A DNA stretch of 64,000 bases from Methylobacterium phyllostachyos. Its GTDB lineage: Bacteria > Pseudomonadota > Alphaproteobacteria > Rhizobiales > Beijerinckiaceae. The DNA lies in the NCBI RefSeq assembly GCF_900103445.1, contig NZ_FNHS01000016.1, positions 51,611-115,610 on the forward strand, written 5' to 3'. Within the stretch, counting starts at the first letter, position 1; the number at the start of each line of letters is the position of its first letter. The notes beneath the pieces were generated by a model. It did not search any database and had not been told where the DNA came from. It saw only the letters and a program-made list of their open reading frames with translations. The position numbers were made by a program, and so were the translations under genes. Positions 1 to 9,852 of this stretch are shown here, one piece after another.

Positions 1-1421
<1,421 letters not shown>

Positions 1422-1465
1422 CCGGCAGGATCCGGACGCGCGGCGTCCGCGCGCCTGCGGGATTC

Positions 1466-1490
1466 TCCCTCCCCCTATGCGGGGGAGGGG
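1466..1490. terminator. C-rich/G-rich hairpin between convergent genes
   Basis: Left arm TCCCTCCCCC (1466-1475) pairs with the G-rich right arm (from 1481) around a short TATGC-type loop. It lies between the convergent glgP and Crp/Fnr genes, so it could serve as a bidirectional terminator. There is no T-run. The same kind of short hairpin recurs at 33346-33364 and 44926-44953 and resembles the ends of the R1 repeat. Confidence 0.45.
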
Positions 1491-1522
1491 GAGAAGCGGC
1501 GGCGCCCGCTGTCCAACCGAAC

Positions 1523-2206
1523 CTACACCCCAGCCCCGCCGTAGATCGCGCCCGCCAGATCCTCCAGCTTCACGCGGTCGATCACCGTGATGCGCCCGCG
1601 CCGGGCCCGGATCATGCCGGCCCCCTCCAGCGCGTGGGTCGCCATCGTCACGGTGGGGCGGCGCACGCCGAGCATCTTCGACAACACCTCGTGTGTCAGC
1701 GGCAACTCGTCCTGCTCCAGCCGGTCGTGGGTCATGAGGATCCACCGGGCGAGGCGCGCCTCCACGGTGAGGTCGGCGTTGGCGTAGACGGTCTGGCCCA
1801 CCTGCACGATCAGGCTCTGCACGTAGCGCCCGAGCACCCGGCGCAGGCCGGCGCTCACATCGAGCGCCTCGTGCAGGGCATCGGCCGCGATGCGCAGCGC
1901 CTGGCCCCCGGCCTGTACGATCGCCGTATGGGGCGTGCTCTCCGTGCCCAGCGCGAGCGGCACGCCCACGAAGCCTTCGCGGCCCGTCAGGCCGATCTCG
2001 ATGCGCCCCTCGCGGGTGTCGGCCACGAGGGAAACGATCCCGTCCTCGACGAAATAGGCCTGCGTGATCGGCTGCCGGGGCGCGATCAGCACCTCGTGCA
2101 GGGGAAGTGGCACCGGCTCCAGGGCGGGAGCGAGGCGGCCGAACGCCTCCGGATCCAGGGCTGTGAGCAGACGGTTGCGGAGGACGGATTGCAGCGGCAG
2201 CGCCAT
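1523..2206 (-). CDS. Crp/Fnr-family transcriptional regulator
   Basis: A 227-residue regulator with an N-terminal cyclic-nucleotide-binding-type beta-roll (about residues 20-130) and a C-terminal winged helix (about 150-220; HEVLSKMLGVRRPTVTMATH covers the HTH). No cysteine cluster of the Fnr Fe-S type is visible in the N-terminus, so oxygen sensing through Fe-S is unlikely. The start at 2206 is chosen because a strong Shine-Dalgarno (GGAGGAG) precedes it; a longer in-frame reading to 2242 lacks one. The gene is divergent from urtA across about 300 bp, but nothing in the sequence shows that it controls urt. The ligand is unknown. Confidence 0.85.
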   Translation of the reverse strand: MALPLQSVLRNRLLTALDPEAFGRLAPALEPVPLPLHEVLIAPRQPITQAYFVEDGIVSLVADTREGRIEIGLTGREGFVGVPLALGTESTPHTAIVQAGGQALRIAADALHEALDVSAGLRRVLGRYVQSLIVQVGQTVYANADLTVEARLARWILMTHDRLEQDELPLTHEVLSKMLGVRRPTVTMATHALEGAGMIRARRGRITVIDRVKLEDLAGAIYGGAGV

Positions 2207-2457
2207 GGGGCTCCTCCGTTTCCGGGCAGGAGCACAGGCCATCTCCCAATCACCCGCACGCCGGGACCCCGGCGGATGATGCTCACTGTCTCACAACACC
2301 ACGCGACGCAGTATTGAGTAGGTTAGTTTTCGCGGATCAATCTGTCTGGATCCATACGCAACCTGTCCGCGGACCGCCGGATCGGCAGGTCGGCGCCGTG
2401 CCGGTAGGCAGATGCCGCCCCGGGGATCGACCACCCGGGCGCGACTGCCTAAATATG

Positions 2458-2472
2458 TGGCACATGAATTGC
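2458..2472 (+). promoter_or_regulatory. Sigma-54 (-24/-12) promoter of the urt operon
   Basis: TGGCAC-ATGAA-TTGC matches the RpoN consensus TGGCAC-N5-TTGC at all ten defined positions with the correct GG-to-GC spacing. Transcription would start near 2484, giving a leader of about 30 nt before the GTG start of urtA at 2515. It fits nitrogen control of urea uptake. An ATG at 2464 lies inside this promoter and so cannot be the start of urtA. I did not find a clear NtrC-type enhancer dyad upstream. Confidence 0.8.
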
Positions 2473-2514
2473 GAGCCCGGGGGCGTCTCAACGAAGACGA
2501 CGAAGGGCACCGCC

Positions 2515-3810
2515 GTGAGAGTATTTGGAACTTGGGCCTCGGCCGCCGCACTGGCCGCCGGGCTCGCGCTGGGGGCGCTCGGCGCCGGGGCAGCCCGGGC
2601 GGAGGAGACCATCAAGGTCGGCATCCTGCACTCGCTGTCGGGCACGATGGCGATCTCCGAGACCACCCTCAAGGACGCGATGCTGATGCTGATCGCCGAG
2701 CAGAACGCCAAGGGTGGCGTGCTGGGCAAGAAGCTGGAGCCGGTGGTGGTCGATCCGGCCTCGAACTGGCCGCTCTTCGCCGAGAAGGCCCGCGAGCTGA
2801 TCAGCAAGGACAAGGTCGCGGCCGTGTTCGGCTGCTGGACCAGCGTCTCGCGCAAGTCGGTGCTGCCGGTGTTCAAGGAACTCGACAACATCCTGTTCTA
2901 CCCCGTCCAGTACGAGGGCGAGGAGAGCGAGCGCAACGTGTTCTACACCGGCGCCGCCCCGAACCAGCAGGCGATCCCGGCGGTCGACTACCTGATGTCC
3001 GAGGATGGCGGCGGCGCCAAGCGCTGGGTGCTGGAGGGGACCGACTACGTCTACCCGCGCACCACCAACAAGATCCTCGAAGCCTATCTCAAGTCCAAGG
3101 GCGTCAAGGACGAGGACATCCTGATCAACTACACGCCGTTCGGCTTCTCGGACTGGCAGACGGAGGTGTCGAAGATCAAGGCGTTCGGCTCGGCCGGCAA
3201 GAAGACCGCCGTGGTCTCGACCATCAACGGCGACGCCAACGTGCCGTTCTACAAGGAACTCGGCAACCAGGGCATCAAGGCGACCGACATCCCGGTGGTG
3301 GCCTTCTCGGTGGGCGAGGAGGAGCTCGCCGGCATCGACACCAAGCCGCTGGTCGGGCACCTGGCGGCCTGGAACTACTTCGAGTCGATCAAGACGCCGG
3401 AGAACGAGGCCTTCATCAAGAAGTGGCAGGCGTTCAAGAAGAACCCCAAGGCCGTCACCAACGACCCGATGGAGGCCAGCTATATCGGCTTCAACATGTG
3501 GGTGAAGGCGGTCGAGAAGGCCGGCACCACCGACCCCGACAAGGTGATCGACGCGCTGCCGGGCATCGAGCAGAAGAACCTCACCGGCGGCACCGCGCAG
3601 ATGCTGCCGAACCACCACATCACCAAGCCGGTCTTCATCGGCGAGATCGAGGCGAACGGCCAGTTCGACGTGGTGTGGAAGACCGACAAACTGATCCCCG
3701 GCGAGGCCTGGTCGAAGCAGCTCGAGGGCTCGAAGGACCTTGAGGCCGACTGGGTCAAGCTCAAGTGCGGCAACTACAACACCAAGACCAAGACCTGCGG
3801 CGGCGCCTGA
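2515..3810 (+). CDS. urtA: Urea ABC transporter, periplasmic urea-binding protein
   Basis: Periplasmic receptor of the high-affinity urea importer UrtABCDE, 431 residues, first gene of the operon. An N-terminal signal peptide (about residues 1-29, ending GAGAARA) is followed by the mature start EETIKVGILHSLSGTMAISE, the typical UrtA opening. Further family blocks include VVDPASNWPLFAEKARELI, FGCWTSVSRKSVLPVF and FYPVQYEGEESERNVFYTGA. The GTG at 2515 is preferred because it lies downstream of the sigma-54 start site, puts the signal peptide at the very N-terminus, and has a GAAGGG ribosome site upstream. A long R1 hairpin follows the gene. Confidence 0.95.
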   Translation: MRVFGTWASAAALAAGLALGALGAGAARAEETIKVGILHSLSGTMAISETTLKDAMLMLIAEQNAKGGVLGKKLEPVVVDPASNWPLFAEKARELISKDKVAAVFGCWTSVSRKSVLPVFKELDNILFYPVQYEGEESERNVFYTGAAPNQQAIPAVDYLMSEDGGGAKRWVLEGTDYVYPRTTNKILEAYLKSKGVKDEDILINYTPFGFSDWQTEVSKIKAFGSAGKKTAVVSTINGDANVPFYKELGNQGIKATDIPVVAFSVGEEELAGIDTKPLVGHLAAWNYFESIKTPENEAFIKKWQAFKKNPKAVTNDPMEASYIGFNMWVKAVEKAGTTDPDKVIDALPGIEQKNLTGGTAQMLPNHHITKPVFIGEIEANGQFDVVWKTDKLIPGEAWSKQLEGSKDLEADWVKLKCGNYNTKTKTCGGA

Positions 3811-3822
3811 GCCGCTTCTCAT

Positions 3823-3928
3823 CCCCTCCCCCTTGTGGGGAGGGGTAGGAGTGGGGGTGGTGCAGGAGGCACCGCACCGCTCGATCCTGCACCACCCCCA
3901 CCTCCGGCTCTTCCCGCAAGGGGGAGGA
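3823..3928. repeat. R1 intergenic dyad repeat, copy A (urtA-urtB)
   Basis: About 105 bp with outer arms of the type CCCCTCCCCCTTG/CAAGGGGGAGG and an inner dyad GTGGGGGTGGTGCAG/CTGCACCACCCCCAC around GGCACCGCACCGCTCGAT. It is closely related to copies at 5550-5656 and 50709-50816. Its right end supplies the only strong purine-rich stretch upstream of urtB. It could form a large mRNA hairpin between urtA and urtB. Confidence 0.85.
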
Positions 3929-3952
3929 GAGTCCGGCCGCGCCAGAAGTGCC

Positions 3953-5524
3953 ATGCTCCGTCTCCTCACCCTCCTGTTCCTGCTCCTCGCCGCCCCCGCG
4001 CTGGCCCAGGCGCCCGACCCCTACGGCCAGCTCGCCGGGGACGGCTATGCCGAGATCGAGGCCGGCGTCTCCGGCCTCGCCGCCTCCGGCGACCCGCGCG
4101 CCGACGCGATCCTCGCGGCCCTGTCGGACGGCCGCCTGCTGGTGAGCCCGGACAAGACCCTGCTCATCCGGCAGGGCAACGCCGTCGTGGATGCGAAGAC
4201 CGGCGCCCCGGCTGCCGACAGCCCCGATCTCAAGCCCGTGCGCGCCAACAACCGGGTCCGCCGGGCGATCGAGGCCGCCCGCGGGCAGCTCGACCTCGCG
4301 AGCCCCGATCCGACCAAGCGCCGCACCGCCGCCGACGCGGTGTTCAAGGCTCGCGACGCGGCCGCGCTGCCGGCCCTCGACGCGGCGCTCGCCCGCGAGA
4401 CCCATCCGGGCGTCCGCCAGGCGCTCACCGAGGCCCGCGCCGCCGTGCTCCTCGCCAAGCCCGGCACCGCGGAAGCCGACCGGATTGCCGCAATTCCCGC
4501 CATCCAGGCCCGGGGCGATGGCGACGCGATGGGCATCCTGCGCGGTCTTGCGGCGGATCCGAGCGAGGCGGTGCGGTCCGCCGCCGCCCGCGGCATCGCG
4601 GCGATCGAGACGCGGCTCGCGATCCTCGGCGCCCTCCAGAATGTCTGGTATGGCATCTCGCTGGGCTCGGTCCTGCTGCTCGCCGCCATCGGGCTCGCCA
4701 TCACCTTCGGGGTGATGGGCGTGATCAACATGGCCCACGGCGAGATGGTGATGCTCGGCGCCTACACGACCTACGGCGTGCAGGAGCTGATCCGCACCCA
4801 GGCGCCGTCCCTGTTCGGCTGGTCGCTCGCGATCAGCATCCCCTGCGCGTTCCTGGTGGCCGGGCTGATGGGCGTGCTGATCGAGCGGTTCATCATCCGC
4901 TTCCTGTACGGGCGCCCGCTGGAGACGCTGCTCGCCACCTTCGGGGTCAGCCTCGTGCTGCAGCAGGGCGTACGCTCGCTCTTCGGCCCGACCAACCGCG
5001 AGGTCGGCGCCCCCGCCTTCATGAGCGGCGCCTTCGATTTCTACGGCCTCTCGATCACCTGGGGCCGGATGTGGATCATCGTGTTCGCGCTGGCCGTGTT
5101 CCTGGGCCTTCTGTTCGTGCTGCGAAAGACGTCGTTCGGCCTGAAGACCCGGGCGGTCACCCAGAACCGCCGCATGGCCGCCGCGATGGGCATCCGCACG
5201 CCCTATGTCGATGCGCTGACCTTCGGGCTCGGCTCCGGCATCGCGGGGATCGCCGGGGTGGCGCTGTCGCAGATCGACAACGTCTCGCCGAACCTCGGCC
5301 AGGGCTACATCATCGACTCGTTCCTCGTGGTGGTGTTCGGCGGCGTCGGCAACCTCTGGGGGACGCTGGTGGCGGCCCTGACGCTCGGCGTCGTGAACAA
5401 GCTGGCCGAGCCGTATATCGGCGCGGTTCTGGCCAAGATCGGCCTCCTCATCTTCATCATCCTGTTCATCCAGAAGCGCCCGCGCGGCCTGTTCGCGCTC
5501 AAGGGGCGGGCGGTGGAATCGTGA
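3953..5524 (+). CDS. urtB: Urea ABC transporter, permease UrtB
   Basis: Inner-membrane permease of the urea importer, 523 residues. A signal peptide (about 1-20) precedes a periplasmic alpha-helical region (about 20-220) that UrtB has and LivH-type permeases lack. The LivH-like permease domain follows (about 225-520), with VWYGISLGSVLLLAAIGLAI and the loop GVMGVINMAHGEMVMLGAY. The C-terminal segment DSFLVVVFGGVGNLWGTLV is typical of the branched-chain amino acid/urea family. ATG 3953 is chosen because it opens directly on the signal peptide. It is the second gene of the urt operon, separated from both neighbours by R1 repeats. Confidence 0.95.
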   Translation: MLRLLTLLFLLLAAPALAQAPDPYGQLAGDGYAEIEAGVSGLAASGDPRADAILAALSDGRLLVSPDKTLLIRQGNAVVDAKTGAPAADSPDLKPVRANNRVRRAIEAARGQLDLASPDPTKRRTAADAVFKARDAAALPALDAALARETHPGVRQALTEARAAVLLAKPGTAEADRIAAIPAIQARGDGDAMGILRGLAADPSEAVRSAAARGIAAIETRLAILGALQNVWYGISLGSVLLLAAIGLAITFGVMGVINMAHGEMVMLGAYTTYGVQELIRTQAPSLFGWSLAISIPCAFLVAGLMGVLIERFIIRFLYGRPLETLLATFGVSLVLQQGVRSLFGPTNREVGAPAFMSGAFDFYGLSITWGRMWIIVFALAVFLGLLFVLRKTSFGLKTRAVTQNRRMAAAMGIRTPYVDALTFGLGSGIAGIAGVALSQIDNVSPNLGQGYIIDSFLVVVFGGVGNLWGTLVAALTLGVVNKLAEPYIGAVLAKIGLLIFIILFIQKRPRGLFALKGRAVES

Positions 5525-5549
5525 GCGGGCCGACGCGTCACGCCGCCAT

Positions 5550-5656
5550 CCCCTCCCCCTTGTGGGGAGGGGCAGGGGTGGGGGTGGTGCAGAAGGCACC
5601 GCACCGCTCGATCCTGAACCACCCCCACCCTCGATCCCTCCCCACAAGGGGGAGGG
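5550..5656. repeat. R1 intergenic dyad repeat, copy B (urtB-urtC)
   Basis: Nearly the same as copy A: outer arms CCCCTCCCCCTTGTGGGG and CCCCACAAGGGGGAGGG, core GGTGGTGCAG-AGGCACCGC, with a few substitutions such as CTGAACC for CTGCACC. It fills most of the 163-bp gap between urtB and urtC. Confidence 0.85.
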
Positions 5657-5687
5657 AAGTGGGCGCCGCCCTGCTCGGAATTCCGGC

Positions 5688-6842
5688 ATGACCCCCCGCA
5701 CCCCCCTCATCGACCGGAAGGGCTGGATCTTCCTCGCCGTCCTGGCGGCCTTCTGCCTCGCTGTGCCGGTGCTGAACCTCGCGGTGCCGGAGGGCTCCGG
5801 CCTGCACGTGCCGACCTACCTCGTCTCGCTCTTCGGAAAATACCTCGCCTACGCGCTGCTCGCGGTCAGCCTCGACCTCGTCTGGGGCTATTGCGGCATC
5901 CTCTCGCTCGGCCACGGGGCGTTCTTCGCCCTCGGCGGCTACGCGATGGGCATGTATCTGATGCGCCAGATCGGATCCCGGGGCGTCTACGGCAATCCGG
6001 TCCTGCCCGACTTCATGGTGTTCCTGAACTACAAGGCCCTGCCCTGGTACTGGTACGGGTTCGACCACTTCGCCTTCGCGGCCCTGATGGTGCTGCTGGT
6101 GCCGGGCCTCCTGGCCTTCGTGTTCGGCTGGCTCGCCTTCCGGTCGCGGGTGACCGGCGTCTACCTGTCGATCATCACCCAGGCGCTGACCTACGCGCTG
6201 ATGCTCGCCTTCTTCCGCAACGACATGGGGCTCGGCGGCAACAACGGCCTCACCGACTTCAAGGATTTTTTGGGACTCTCGGTTCAGTCCCAGAATTTCC
6301 GTGCGGGCATCTTCGTGGCCACCGGCGTGGCGCTGGCGCTGGGCTACCTGATCGCCCGGGTGATGACGGTCTCGGCCTACGGAAAGATCCTCATCGCCGT
6401 GCGCGACGCCGAGAGCCGCACCCGCTTCCTCGGCTACCGGCCGGAGCACTTCAAAACGCTGGCCTTCACGGTCTCGGCCATGATGGCCGGCGTCGCCGGC
6501 GCCCTCTACGTGCCGCAGGTCGGCATCATCAACCCGGGGGAATTCGCCCCGACCAACTCCATCGAGACGGTGATCTGGGTGGCGGTGGGCGGCCGCGGCA
6601 CGCTGGTCGGCGCGGCTCTGGGCGCTGTGCTGGTCAACTACGCCAAGACCGTGCTCACCGGCGCGATGCCCGACGCCTGGCTGTTCGCGCTGGGCGCCCT
6701 GTTCGTGGTCGTGACGCTGTTCCTGCCGCGCGGTCTCGTCGGCACCGCGATCGAGCGGTTCGGCGGCCGGCGCGCGGCCGCCAAGCTGCCGCCGGAGCCC
6801 GAGATCGCCCCGAAACTCGTGGAAGAAGGGCAGGGCTCGTGA
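5688..6842 (+). CDS. urtC: Urea ABC transporter, permease UrtC
   Basis: Second membrane permease of the urea importer (LivM-like), 384 residues. It shows about nine hydrophobic segments, the conserved DLVWGYCGILSLGHGAFFAL and the central motif MGLGGNNGLTDFKDFLG. The start at 5688 follows the R1 repeat; a longer in-frame reading would only translate that repeat. The stop overlaps the GTG start of urtD (GTGA), so C and D are translationally coupled, in contrast to the repeat-filled gaps elsewhere in the operon. Confidence 0.95.
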   Translation: MTPRTPLIDRKGWIFLAVLAAFCLAVPVLNLAVPEGSGLHVPTYLVSLFGKYLAYALLAVSLDLVWGYCGILSLGHGAFFALGGYAMGMYLMRQIGSRGVYGNPVLPDFMVFLNYKALPWYWYGFDHFAFAALMVLLVPGLLAFVFGWLAFRSRVTGVYLSIITQALTYALMLAFFRNDMGLGGNNGLTDFKDFLGLSVQSQNFRAGIFVATGVALALGYLIARVMTVSAYGKILIAVRDAESRTRFLGYRPEHFKTLAFTVSAMMAGVAGALYVPQVGIINPGEFAPTNSIETVIWVAVGGRGTLVGAALGAVLVNYAKTVLTGAMPDAWLFALGALFVVVTLFLPRGLVGTAIERFGGRRAAAKLPPEPEIAPKLVEEGQGS

Positions 6843-7636
6843 GCACCGACCTCCTCGAACGCCCAGATGCTCGCGGCCCCGCCAACCGGAAGCGCGAGAC
6901 CGACGCGCTGCTCTATCTCGACGACCTGCGGGTGACCTTCGACGGCTACAAGGCCCTGCGCGGCCTGTCGCTGACCCTTGAGCGCGGCGAGTTGCGGGCG
7001 ATCATCGGCCCGAACGGCGCCGGCAAGACCACCATGATGGATTGCATCACCGGCAAGACCCGGCCGGACAGCGGCATCGCCCTGTTCGACGGCAGCCACG
7101 ATCTGCTCAGGAGCGACGAGCCGGCGATCGCCGACCTCGGCATCGGCCGCAAGTTCCAGAAGCCGACCGTGTTCGAGAGCCACACGGTGGCCGACAACAT
7201 CCTGCTGGCGCTCAAAGGTCCGCGGGCCGCCTTCGCGTCCCTGTTCGGCTGGCGCAACCGGGTGGAGGCCGCGCGGATCGACACCCTCTTGGAGACCGTC
7301 GGCCTGCTGGCCCACCGGAACCGTCCGGCGGCCGATCTGAGCCACGGCCAGAAGCAGTGGCTGGAGATCGGCATGCTGCTCGCGCAGGACCCGAAGCTCC
7401 TGCTGGTCGACGAGCCCGTGGCCGGCATGACCGACGCCGAGACCGCCGAGACCGCCCGCCTGCTCCGGCGCATCGCCGGCGAGCACGCCGTCCTCGTGGT
7501 GGAGCACGACATGCACTTTGTCCGCGACCTCGGCTGCCGGGTCACCTGCCTGCACGAGGGCGCGGTGCTGGCCGAGGGCTCGATCGACGCGGTCTCGGCC
7601 GATCCGCGGGTGGTCGAGGTGTATCTCGGCCGATGA
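6839..7636 (+). CDS. urtD: Urea ABC transporter, ATP-binding protein UrtD
   Basis: ABC ATPase energising urea import (LivG-like), 265 residues, cytoplasmic face. Walker A is GPNGAGKTTMMD, the signature region is LSHGQKQWLEIGMLL (the family's LSHGQ variant of LSGGQ), Walker B is LLLVDEPVAGM, and the switch histidine is in VVEHDMHFV. The unusual extension between Walker A and the signature (FQKPTVFESHTVADNILLAL) is normal for this family. It starts at GTG 6839, overlapping urtC. An R2 repeat separates it from urtE. Confidence 0.95.
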   Translation: MSTDLLERPDARGPANRKRETDALLYLDDLRVTFDGYKALRGLSLTLERGELRAIIGPNGAGKTTMMDCITGKTRPDSGIALFDGSHDLLRSDEPAIADLGIGRKFQKPTVFESHTVADNILLALKGPRAAFASLFGWRNRVEAARIDTLLETVGLLAHRNRPAADLSHGQKQWLEIGMLLAQDPKLLLVDEPVAGMTDAETAETARLLRRIAGEHAVLVVEHDMHFVRDLGCRVTCLHEGAVLAEGSIDAVSADPRVVEVYLGR

Positions 7637-7646
7637 CCACAATCAT

Positions 7647-7783
7647 GGTTTCAAAAGGTCGAGACCTTTTGCGGGTGCAGGGCAGAGCCCTGCTGTACGG
7701 ATCTGGACCCCCTTCCGGGGGTCCAGATCCGTATGCCGGGGTTTCACCCCGACACCCCACCAAAGGGCTGAGCCCCTTGGAAT
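7647..7783. repeat. R2 intergenic repeat, copy 1 (urtD-urtE)
   Basis: A composite dyad element with three parts. The first is a left end GGTTTCAAAAGGTCGAGACC with GCAGGGCAGAGCCCTGC. The second is a perfect 16-bp stem (7697-7712 with 7717-7732, loop TTCC). The third is a right end AAAGGGCTGAGCCCCTTGG. Related elements occur at 10899, 23876, 24885, 36671, 46778 and 48652. Confidence 0.85.
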
Positions 7784-7820
7784 CCCTGTGTTTGCGCGCG
7801 CAATCCGATGGTGAAGCCCC

Positions 7821-8516
7821 ATGCTGAGCGTCGAGGGGATCGACCTCTATTACGGCGCCGCGCAGGCGCTCCGCGGCGTCTCGCTGAGGGCCGAAGCCGG
7901 GCAGGTCACGACGGTTCTGGGCCGCAACGGCGTCGGCAAGACCTCGCTGCTGCGGGCGATCGTCGGCCAGCAGCCCGTGCGCTCCGGCGCGATCCGTCTC
8001 GACGGGCGCCCGATCCAGGACTTCGCCCCCTACGACCGGGCGCGCGCCGGGATCGCCTTCGTGCCCCAGGGCCGCGAGATCTTCCCGCTGCTCACCGTCA
8101 AGGAGAACCTGGAGACCGGCTTCGCCCCGCTGAAGCGCCGGGACCGCCACATTCCCGGGGAGATCTACGACCTGTTCCCCGTGCTCAAGGACATGCTGCA
8201 CCGGCGCGGCGGCGATCTCTCGGGCGGCCAGCAGCAGCAGCTCGCCATCGCCCGGGCGCTGGTGACGCGGCCCAAGCTCCTCGTGCTCGACGAGCCCACC
8301 GAGGGCATCCAGCCCTCGATCATCAAGGATATCGGCCGGGCGATCACCTATCTCCGCGGCAAGGGCGAGATGGGAATCGTGCTGGTGGAGCAGTATTTCG
8401 AATGGGCCCGCGACCTCTGCGATTCCTACGCGGTGATGGATCGCGGGCAGGTGGTGCTGGCAGGCCCCCGGGGCGGGATGGTCGAGGCCGACGTACTCCG
8501 GTGGATGTCGGTGTAG
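7821..8516 (+). CDS. urtE: Urea ABC transporter, ATP-binding protein UrtE
   Basis: Second ATPase of the urea importer (LivF-like), 231 residues. It has Walker A GRNGVGKTSLLR, signature LSGGQQQQLAIARAL, Walker B LLVLDEPTEGIQPSI and switch VLVEQYFEWA. The LivF-type FVPQGREIFPLLTVKENL is present. It is the last gene of the urt operon. No urease or urease accessory gene follows, so the imported urea must be handled by enzymes encoded elsewhere. A compact intergenic region with AT-rich blocks follows. Confidence 0.95.
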   Translation: MLSVEGIDLYYGAAQALRGVSLRAEAGQVTTVLGRNGVGKTSLLRAIVGQQPVRSGAIRLDGRPIQDFAPYDRARAGIAFVPQGREIFPLLTVKENLETGFAPLKRRDRHIPGEIYDLFPVLKDMLHRRGGDLSGGQQQQLAIARALVTRPKLLVLDEPTEGIQPSIIKDIGRAITYLRGKGEMGIVLVEQYFEWARDLCDSYAVMDRGQVVLAGPRGGMVEADVLRWMSV

Positions 8517-8702
8517 GGCAGGCCTGGGGCGGGATAGGCCTCGGTCCGCTAGGACACCGAGAGCCGCCAAAGTCTGGACGTCTATTCAGAAATCACCGGT
8601 ATAAATCCTATAATTCATCCGCGAAAACTGTTAATTAACCCCCGAGCGCCAAGTTTATACCACAATTGGGGCCTGCCATGGCGCCTCACCGCAGGAGCGC
8701 CC

Positions 8703-8783
8703 ATGACGATCCTCGATCCCATCACCGGTGAGCTGGTCACCATCCCGGTGCCGCGTCCGCGGCCGCAGCCCGGCCCCCGCTGA
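8703..8783 (+). CDS. Possible 26-residue small protein
   Basis: A short frame starting ATGACGATCCTCGATC with a GCAGGAG ribosome site 6 nt upstream, encoding MTILDPITGELVTIPVPRPR followed by a few residues ending PGPR. The upstream 8590-8665 is AT-rich for this genome, as expected of a promoter. There is no known family that I recognise. Translation is uncertain. Confidence 0.35.
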   Translation: MTILDPITGELVTIPVPRPRPQPGPR

Positions 8784-8797
8784 GACGCTCCGGGCTC

Positions 8798-9001
8798 ATG
8801 ACGAACGCGATCGATCCAGGGACGCGCCGCCGGAAGGCGCGAGCCGGGCAGCTTCGGGTCCGAACGGTCCCGCCGGGCCTGGTGCTGATCGGGGGAGGGC
8901 CGGCCCCGAACAGCGAGCCGACCGCCGCCGCCGACCTGATCGCCCTGGCCCAGGCGGCGCGCCGGCAGGCCGCGGATCGCGAGCCTCCGGATCGGGCCTG
9001 A
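8798..9001 (+). CDS. Small hypothetical protein (67 aa)
   Basis: A 67-residue basic frame with a hydrophobic middle (PPGLVLIGGG) and an Ala-rich C-terminal helix. It lies 14 bp after the 26-residue frame. I recognise no family, and the ribosome site is weak. It may be an accessory small gene or non-coding. Confidence 0.3.
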   Translation: MTNAIDPGTRRRKARAGQLRVRTVPPGLVLIGGGPAPNSEPTAAADLIALAQAARRQAADREPPDRA

Positions 9002-9068
9002 GGCGGCACGCAGCCGCTCGGGTCGGGTTCGGGGGCCAAGGACCGGCGAGCGGTCCAGTTCACGTATC

Positions 9069-9554
9069 TCAGCAGCCGGAGCAGATCGGCTTGGCGGCGC
9101 TACGGCCTTCCTTCTCCAGGCGCGTCATCATCGCCTCCCGGTCGTAGGATCGCGCCTCGATCTTCGCGACGGGCTTGCCGGCCTCGATCGCCCCCGTTTC
9201 GGTCACGCCCGCGAAAGCGTTCCTGTTCACCACGAAGGACGGCCGTGTCAGCTCCGCCGGGTGCAGGGTCCGCCAGGCCAGCCGCGCGCGTGTCGAGGCC
9301 GCCAGAACATCTGTCGGGTTCACCCGTTGCCCAGGAACCTCGGCCTCGTGGACGCGGGCCGTGCCCGGGATGCCGATGGCCGGCAAGGCCGCCGCCGGAA
9401 CGGCCGGCGCCGCCGGGCTCGCGACCTCCTTCAGGGCGGCATCGTGCGCCGTCATGGATGGCAGGGAGCTGTACGCGGTGGGCACGTTCGGCAGCCGTGA
9501 ACAGGCACTTGCCGACAGCAGAATGAGCCCTATAACCGCGATCCGCGACACCAT
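9069..9554 (-). CDS. Small exported hypothetical protein, possible lipoprotein
   Basis: A 161-residue protein with an N-terminal hydrophobic segment (about 5-17) ending SASAC, a weak lipobox, which would leave an outer- or inner-membrane lipoprotein of about 140 residues. The middle is Pro/Ala-rich. The C-terminal half (RARLAWRTLHPAELTRPSF) looks like a folded domain, and the protein ends with CSGC. ATG 9554 is preferred over an upstream TTG at 9572. I recognise no family. It is followed by the small ORFs of 8.7-9.0 kb on the other strand and divergent from the fumarylacetoacetase-family gene. Confidence 0.65.
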   Translation of the reverse strand: MVSRIAVIGLILLSASACSRLPNVPTAYSSLPSMTAHDAALKEVASPAAPAVPAAALPAIGIPGTARVHEAEVPGQRVNPTDVLAASTRARLAWRTLHPAELTRPSFVVNRNAFAGVTETGAIEAGKPVAKIEARSYDREAMMTRLEKEGRSAAKPICSGC

Positions 9555-9852
9555 ATTGCCACCCGAAAGCAATACTCAGCCGTTCTGGCCAAGCTTGTTC
9601 CTCGTGATACAGGAGCATGTCGGCAGTGTCCAATGATCGACACCGCCCGGCCCTGGCCGCGAGGACGCCCGGTCCGGGGTGTTGCCTTCCAGCCGGCCTG
9701 CGGATGCGGGACGGTTGGGCCGCGGACGGGACCTTCGCGCGGGTGGCCCCCACCCGCCTTCGGCCGCTCAATCCTGCGCCGCGGCGGTGTCAGACACGCG
9801 CCAGATACGTAACGCCGCCCATGGCGACGCACGACGTCACCGGAGGACGACC

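Noticed and set aside
2464..2466. In-frame ATG as start of urtA
   Set aside because: It lies between the -24 and -12 elements of the sigma-54 promoter, so it would not be in the transcript.
2488..3969. Long minus-strand frame opposite urtA
   Set aside because: No domain or ribosome site; a shadow of urtA.
7647..7783. R2 repeats as insertion sequences
   Set aside because: No transposase, no target duplication visible, and the modular hairpin structure fits REP/MITE-like elements better.
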